64,000 nt of DNA from Clostridiales bacterium (GTDB lineage Bacteria > Bacillota > Clostridia > Peptostreptococcales > Acidaminobacteraceae): positions 117,431-181,430 of the forward strand of contig JASUSA010000001.1 in assembly GCA_030446305.1 (NCBI GenBank). Direction: 5' to 3'. The first letter of the stretch is position 1; every line of letters begins with the position of its first letter. The notes beneath the pieces are model-generated. The model was not told where the DNA came from. It did no database searches and saw nothing but the letters and a program-made list of their open reading frames with translations. Below, piece after piece: positions 59,658 through 64,000 of this stretch. Both the position numbers and the translations under genes were made by a program.

Positions 59658-60226
59658 GAACCGCTGACTATAAACGCAGCACCAATGAAACCAATATTTT
59701 TATTCAACTCAATCTCGATGAATCAAATGCACCCGATATCGATACGACGATCCCGTTTTTCGATCACATGCTGTCACAGCTCGGCAAACACAGCGGGTTT
59801 ACGCTCTTCGTGAAAGCGGCCGGCGACGATCCGCATCATATCGTCGAAGACTGCGGCATTGCCATTGGCAAGGCATTTTATGAGGCACTTGGCGATAAAA
59901 AGGGCATCGAACGGTACGCAAGCATTTTGCTGCCAATGGACGAATCGCTTTTTAGCGCCGCAATCGACATCTCCGGCAGACCTTTTCTAAACTTTAAATG
60001 TGAATTTCCAACACCTGCTACCAGCAATTTTGAATCAGAGCTCGTGCGTGAATTTCTAATGGGGTTTGTCAGTGAAGCACGCATCACACTGCATATGATT
60101 CAAATGGAAGGAATCAATACACATCACATGATTGAAAATATTTTCAAAGCACTTGCATATGTTCTGAAAAAATCCGTACAAATTACCGGGGATACACTCC
60201 CTACGACGAAAGGAGTCATTGCATGA
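59654..60226 (+). CDS. hisB: Imidazoleglycerol-phosphate dehydratase
   Basis: The monofunctional 190-residue form, without the phosphatase domain of the enterobacterial enzyme. Metal-binding repeats are seen as FFDHMLSQLGKHSGF, DPHHIVEDCGIAIGKAF and NTHHMIENIFKALAYVL. Start and stop overlap the neighbours by 4 nt each. Confidence 0.96.
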   Translation: MRTADYKRSTNETNIFIQLNLDESNAPDIDTTIPFFDHMLSQLGKHSGFTLFVKAAGDDPHHIVEDCGIAIGKAFYEALGDKKGIERYASILLPMDESLFSAAIDISGRPFLNFKCEFPTPATSNFESELVREFLMGFVSEARITLHMIQMEGINTHHMIENIFKALAYVLKKSVQITGDTLPTTKGVIA

Positions 60227-60819
60227 TCGCAATTATAGACTATGGTATTGGCAATGTATTTAACGTTCAAAACGCCGTTGTACCGCTGATGAACGACGCT
60301 AAGCTCACCAGCAACCCCGCTGAAATTCTCTCGGCGTCTCATATTATTCTTCCGGGTGTCGGCGCCTTTCGGGATGCCATTGAAGCGCTGGAACAACAAG
60401 GCCTCGCCGAAGTACTCAAACAGGCACACGAAAAACGCATTCCAATTCTGGGCATCTGTCTCGGCATGCAGCTGCTCTATGAAGTCAGCTATGAAAACGG
60501 CACTTATCAGGGACTCGGTTTTCTAAAAGGACCTGTGGTGCGTTTTCCCGAACCGCAAGTGAAACGCATCCCGCAAATTGGATGGAATACGCTCGTTGAA
60601 AACAAAGCGTCGCTCTTCAGCGGTGTCGAAGGTGAAGTTTACTTCGTCCATTCCTACTACGCACAGGGCATAGAGGATGAAATCCTCGCCTATGTCGATT
60701 ATGACGGCGTTAAAGTGCCAGCCATTGTCGGCAGTGACAAAGTTTACGGCATGCAGTTCCACCCTGAAAAAAGTGCTGAAGTCGGCCGAAAATTATTAGA
60801 ACGTTTTTTCAGTTTATAA
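60223..60819 (+). CDS. hisH: Imidazole glycerol phosphate synthase, glutamine amidotransferase subunit
   Basis: A class I amidotransferase of 198 residues. The nucleophile Cys is in GICLGMQLLYE and the His/Glu pair in YGMQFHPEKS. It passes ammonia to HisF. A 105-nt gap follows before hisA, the longest gap in the operon; no second promoter is obvious there. Confidence 0.96.
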   Translation: MIAIIDYGIGNVFNVQNAVVPLMNDAKLTSNPAEILSASHIILPGVGAFRDAIEALEQQGLAEVLKQAHEKRIPILGICLGMQLLYEVSYENGTYQGLGFLKGPVVRFPEPQVKRIPQIGWNTLVENKASLFSGVEGEVYFVHSYYAQGIEDEILAYVDYDGVKVPAIVGSDKVYGMQFHPEKSAEVGRKLLERFFSL

Positions 60820-60924
60820 GCATATTCATATGATGATTACAGTGCATAAGCAGCTATATAGGCAGCATTTGCCATACGGTTCGCATCACAGCTGTGTCAT
60901 CTCATTCCAATAAAGAGGTGTTCC

Positions 60925-61653
60925 ATGAAACTATATCCAGCCATTGATCTCTATCAAGGCAAATGTGTGCGACTTGAAAAAGGCGCATTCGACAAATCAA
61001 AAACTTATTATGAAAATCCCTTGGATGCTGCAAAGTACTGGGAAGACCAAGGCTCAGATTATATCCACATCATTGACCTCGACGGTTCAAAAGACGGCCA
61101 ATTCGTTAATTTTAAAAGCCTTGTCGACATCGTTCAAAAAACATCGCTGAAAGTACAGTTCGGCGGCGGCATTCGTTCCATGGCAAATGTGGAAACACTT
61201 GCAAATATCGGTGTCGATCGCATTATCATCGGCTCGCTGGCCATTAAACAATTTGAACTCTTTAAAACCATTCTGAGCCAGTTCGGTGAAAAAATCGTCT
61301 GCGCCATTGATGCCAAAGGCGGCTATATTGCGACAGACGGCTGGACAGAAATTTCAGAATACCATTTTCTCGAATTCGCAAAACTGCTGGATCAGGTGGG
61401 ATGCTCTAACATCCTGTATACGGATATCAGCCGTGACGGCATGCTGACCGGCCCAGACTTAAAGAGCTACCAAATGCTCAAAGTCGGCAGCAAACAAAAG
61501 ATTGTCGCCTCAGGTGGCGTCTCCTCACTTGACGATTTAAGAAAACTCAGCACACTCAATTTAGACGCCGTCATCGTCGGCAAGGCCTTCTATGAAAACG
61601 CCTTTACCTTTGACGAAGCCATCAGAGCATTACAGGAGGAAACAAATGATTAA
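60925..61653 (+). CDS. hisA: ProFAR isomerase
   Basis: A 242-residue beta/alpha barrel. The two catalytic aspartates are in [17 protein letters not shown] and [16 protein letters not shown]. Phosphate-binding GGGIR and [12 protein letters not shown] are present. ATG 60925 follows AGAGGTG. It overlaps the hisF-I-E start by 8 nt. Confidence 0.96.
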   Translation: MKLYPAIDLYQGKCVRLEKGAFDKSKTYYENPLDAAKYWEDQGSDYIHIIDLDGSKDGQFVNFKSLVDIVQKTSLKVQFGGGIRSMANVETLANIGVDRIIIGSLAIKQFELFKTILSQFGEKIVCAIDAKGGYIATDGWTEISEYHFLEFAKLLDQVGCSNILYTDISRDGMLTGPDLKSYQMLKVGSKQKIVASGGVSSLDDLRKLSTLNLDAVIVGKAFYENAFTFDEAIRALQEETND

Positions 61654-62992
61654 AAAACGCATCATTCCATGTTTGGACATTGCCAACGGCCAAGTGGTTA
61701 AAGGCATTAATTTTAAAGACATCAAGACCATTGCCGATCCAGTGGAAATGGCAAAATACTATTACGAATCAGGTGCCGACGAACTCGTCTTTTATGACAT
61801 CACTGCATCTTATGAAAATCGCGGCACCATGATTGAACTCGTCAAAAATGTCGCAAAACAAGTTTTCATTCCGTTAACAGTTGGCGGCGGCGTCCGAACT
61901 GTGGAAGATTTCGACGTCCTGCTAAAATCCGGTGCAGATAAAATCTCTGTGAACAGCTCCGCAATCGCCAATCCCGAACTCATCCGAGAAGCCAGTGAAC
62001 GCTTTGGCGCGCAATGCGTCGTCCTCTCTATGGATGTCAAACGCGTTAACGATCAGTTTAAAGTCTTTTCAAAAGGCGGCAGAATCGAGACGGAACTCGA
62101 TGCCATTGAATGGGCAAAACGCGGCGTTGCACTAGGGGCAGGCGAGTTAGTCGTCAACTCCATTGATACAGACGGCGTTAAAAAAGGGTTTGATCTGGAA
62201 TTGCTCACGGCCATTAGCGCTGTGGTCAACGTGCCAATCGTCGCTTCCGGCGGCGCAGGCAAAATAGAAGACTTTGTTGAACTCTTTCATAAGACGGATA
62301 TTGAGGCCGGTCTCGCCGCTTCAATTTTCCATTCAAAGGAAGTCTCAATGACTGCCTTAAAACTCGCCATGAAACGCGCTGGAATTCCAACGCGCCTCGC
62401 CTACATGCCACCGCTTAAGTGGGATGAACGCGGCTTGGTACCGGCAATCGTGCAGTCTGATATTACACAGCGCGTCCTCATGATGGCCTATATGAATGAA
62501 ACGTCATTAAGAGAAACCGTCAAACTGGGCGAAACCGTCTTTTTCTCACGTTCAAGACAAGAACTCTGGCATAAGGGCGCTACCTCAGGCAATACCCAAG
62601 TCGTCACCGATATCCGCTATGACTGCGATGCCGATACCCTCCTCATCAAAGTCAATGAAAACGGCCCCGCTTGCCATACCGGTTCTTATACTTGTTTTGG
62701 CGAAGCGCCGGATGTCTTTGAAAAACTCTTTGAAACCATCATTGACCGTAAGGAAAATCCAATAGAAGGCAGTTATACCAATTATCTTTTCGAAAAGGGC
62801 ATTGACAAGATTCTTAAAAAGGTTGGCGAAGAATGTGCCGAGGTCATTATTGGCGCTAAGAATACGCGGGAAGAGCTTATTTACGAAATGAGCGATCTCT
62901 TCTACCACAGTTTTGTACTGCTCGTCAATGAAGGAATCAGTTTAAAGGAAATAAAGGACGAACTACAGTCGCGTATCAAGCCACGTCAATAG
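61646..62992 (+). CDS. hisFIE: HisF-HisI-HisE fusion: cyclase, PR-AMP cyclohydrolase and PR-ATP pyrophosphatase
   Basis: Three enzymes lie in one uninterrupted frame of 448 residues. HisF (about 1-250) has the aspartates in [14 protein letters not shown] and [13 protein letters not shown], and GGGVR and GGAGKIEDF for phosphate. HisI follows at once ([52 protein letters not shown]). HisE closes it ([45 protein letters not shown]). HisIE fusions are common, but fusion to HisF is not the usual form. There is almost no linker between HisF and HisI. ATG 61646 follows CAGGAGG. A sequencing error that hides a stop cannot be excluded. Confidence 0.9.
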   Translation: MIKKRIIPCLDIANGQVVKGINFKDIKTIADPVEMAKYYYESGADELVFYDITASYENRGTMIELVKNVAKQVFIPLTVGGGVRTVEDFDVLLKSGADKISVNSSAIANPELIREASERFGAQCVVLSMDVKRVNDQFKVFSKGGRIETELDAIEWAKRGVALGAGELVVNSIDTDGVKKGFDLELLTAISAVVNVPIVASGGAGKIEDFVELFHKTDIEAGLAASIFHSKEVSMTALKLAMKRAGIPTRLAYMPPLKWDERGLVPAIVQSDITQRVLMMAYMNETSLRETVKLGETVFFSRSRQELWHKGATSGNTQVVTDIRYDCDADTLLIKVNENGPACHTGSYTCFGEAPDVFEKLFETIIDRKENPIEGSYTNYLFEKGIDKILKKVGEECAEVIIGAKNTREELIYEMSDLFYHSFVLLVNEGISLKEIKDELQSRIKPRQ

Positions 62993-63052
62993 TGTATCCA
63001 CAAACATGTATGACGATTCAAGCGCTTTAAATTTACATGACTTCATAATAAA

Positions 63053-63090
63053 AAAGGGATGTGCGCATTGTTTATGCGGGCATCCCTTTT
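63053..63090. terminator. Terminator of the histidine operon
   Basis: AAAAGGGATG pairs with CATCCCTTTT, with CGCAT/ATGCG inside the loop region. It lies between convergent genes and suits both. Confidence 0.85.
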
Positions 63091-63119
63091 AAGGCTGGAA
63101 AACAGGGTATATTAAACGA

Positions 63120-63998
63120 TCAGTCCCCGTAGTACATCATGTCTAATTCATCAAAATAGGCCGTCAGCGTCTCAATATAATCCATATAGTCATCAGAAGT
63201 ATTCACCGTATCGACGATGCTGTCGTCGTCCGGATTTGAAATCATCAGCTTATAGTGCGCTTCATTTAAGACTTCAGGTGTTTTGACACGAAGCTGAACG
63301 CGATCGCCTTGTTTAAAATGATCTGTATCGTGCTTTAAGGTAAAGACGGGATAGTGCATCGCCGTTTGCGACAATTTGCCTGCTTCATATCTGAAGTCGC
63401 CGACGCCGTAGACCATGTCGTCAAAGACTTCAAAGGATGCATTGCCTTTGCCGTCAATGGCATGATTATAATACTGTGATGAAAACTGCTTGATCGACCG
63501 ATAGAGATCTGCTTCGACCTGTACGCAGATGTCAATGGTATAGTCAGCACTTGGGCCTGCATCATAAACGAGTATTTCCATCTCGTCATCTGTTATATCC
63601 AAATCCGTCACCAAAGTGCCAATATAAGAGAGCGCCCATGCATCTGCCTCATAGCCATAGCCAAAATCAATGCGCGTGTAAAGCGAATCGCCATTGACAT
63701 TTAAATGGTCTATCACGCCATCGTGATCAAAATCAATGTCGATGACATCGGTTGACCAATCAGGTTCTGCGGATTGAAGAAAGGCAATATTGGCTTTTTC
63801 AGTATCTGAAAAACTGTTTTCATCAAAGGTATTTGACGGCGTATACCATGCTTTTTTTTCAAAATATTGCTGCCATTCCTCGGATTTAAAGGTATAGCCA
63901 TGACGCGCATAGATTTCATTAACACCCGCCTGAAGCAATACTTGGTCATACCCTTTTATAGCATCAGCCGTTAGCAAAACTTGATCGCTCTCAGGGAA
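63120..63998 (-). CDS. YARHG-domain protein, N-terminus beyond the window
   Basis: The frame stays open to the right edge, so the start is missing; the internal TTG at 63977 is not convincing. Near the truncated end is a YARHG domain (VNEIYARHGYTFKSEEWQQYF), typical of extracellular proteins of Gram-positives. DIDFDHDGVIDHL further on resembles an EF-hand-like calcium loop. The rest, up to the Asp-rich C-terminus (TAYFDELDMMYYGD), is not recognised. It is probably secreted or lipid-anchored, which the missing N-terminus would show. Confidence 0.75.
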   Translation of the reverse strand, partial: FPESDQVLLTADAIKGYDQVLLQAGVNEIYARHGYTFKSEEWQQYFEKKAWYTPSNTFDENSFSDTEKANIAFLQSAEPDWSTDVIDIDFDHDGVIDHLNVNGDSLYTRIDFGYGYEADAWALSYIGTLVTDLDITDDEMEILVYDAGPSADYTIDICVQVEADLYRSIKQFSSQYYNHAIDGKGNASFEVFDDMVYGVGDFRYEAGKLSQTAMHYPVFTLKHDTDHFKQGDRVQLRVKTPEVLNEAHYKLMISNPDDDSIVDTVNTSDDYMDYIETLTAYFDELDMMYYGD

Positions 63999-64000
63999 CA

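Overview
The window reads as chromosome of an anaerobic, low-to-moderate GC Firmicute, most likely a member of Clostridia. Pointers are a perfect CIRCE element before htpG, a ferredoxin-linked 2-oxoacid oxidoreductase, a phosphofructokinase with the pyrophosphate-type signature, a short-form HisG with HisZ, YhaM, LrgAB, a FabT-like regulator next to a DegV protein, and purine-rich Shine-Dalgarno sites throughout. The genus cannot be fixed from sequence alone. No rRNA, tRNA, CRISPR array, IS element or prophage gene was recognised.

Layout. 1-8.4 kb: the end of a DUF1461 membrane protein, a decayed GNAT fragment, then gltBD (glutamate synthase) and an Fe-S reductase-like gene on the minus strand. 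8.4-12 kb: CIRCE-controlled htpG and the lrgAB pair. 12-17 kb: korAB, an M29 aminopeptidase and a MarR regulator. 17-26.6 kb: an accessory-looking block, all on the minus strand, with a MotA/MotB (ZorAB)-like ion-driven motor pair, a secreted phosphodiester glycosidase, a membrane protein, and a Ser/Thr kinase, TerY-like vWA protein and PP2C phosphatase (a TerY-P type triad). 26.7-42.3 kb: housekeeping and signalling genes: hydrolase, two-component system, 2-hydroxyacid dehydrogenase, PPi-type PFK, M32 carboxypeptidase, SEC-C protein, EamA exporter with divergent AraC regulator, YhaM, a PpiC foldase, an HDOD protein, a predicted small RNA and a DAC-domain-like protein. 42.4-54.8 kb: two operons of Mrp/Mbh-type antiporter subunits that flank ccdA, a TlpA-like lipoprotein and an M42 peptidase. 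54.9-56.4 kb: a DegV protein and a FabT-like MarR regulator with a FabT-type box over its promoter. 56.4-63 kb: a histidine operon (hisZGCBHA and a hisF-I-E fusion) preceded by a His-rich leader peptide and an attenuator. The window ends in a truncated YARHG-domain protein.

How the parts work together. The triad supplies a kinase, a phosphatase and a MIDAS-type vWA adaptor. It sits directly downstream of a motor pair whose MotB-like subunit keeps the membrane aspartate and an OmpA-type peptidoglycan-binding domain. This suggests phospho-regulated envelope or stress machinery, but three terminators split the block into separate transcription units. The two antiporter operons together encode Mrp E, F, G, B, C and D, the split MrpA C-terminal pieces, and three further NuoL/M/N-like subunits, with no hydrogenase or NADH-oxidising subunits. 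Regulation is readable at several points: CIRCE (htpG), paired palindromes (lrgAB), a FabT-type box, and ribosome-mediated attenuation (his).

Start codons were moved from the longest reading frame wherever a good Shine-Dalgarno site supported a downstream start; this is noted entry by entry.
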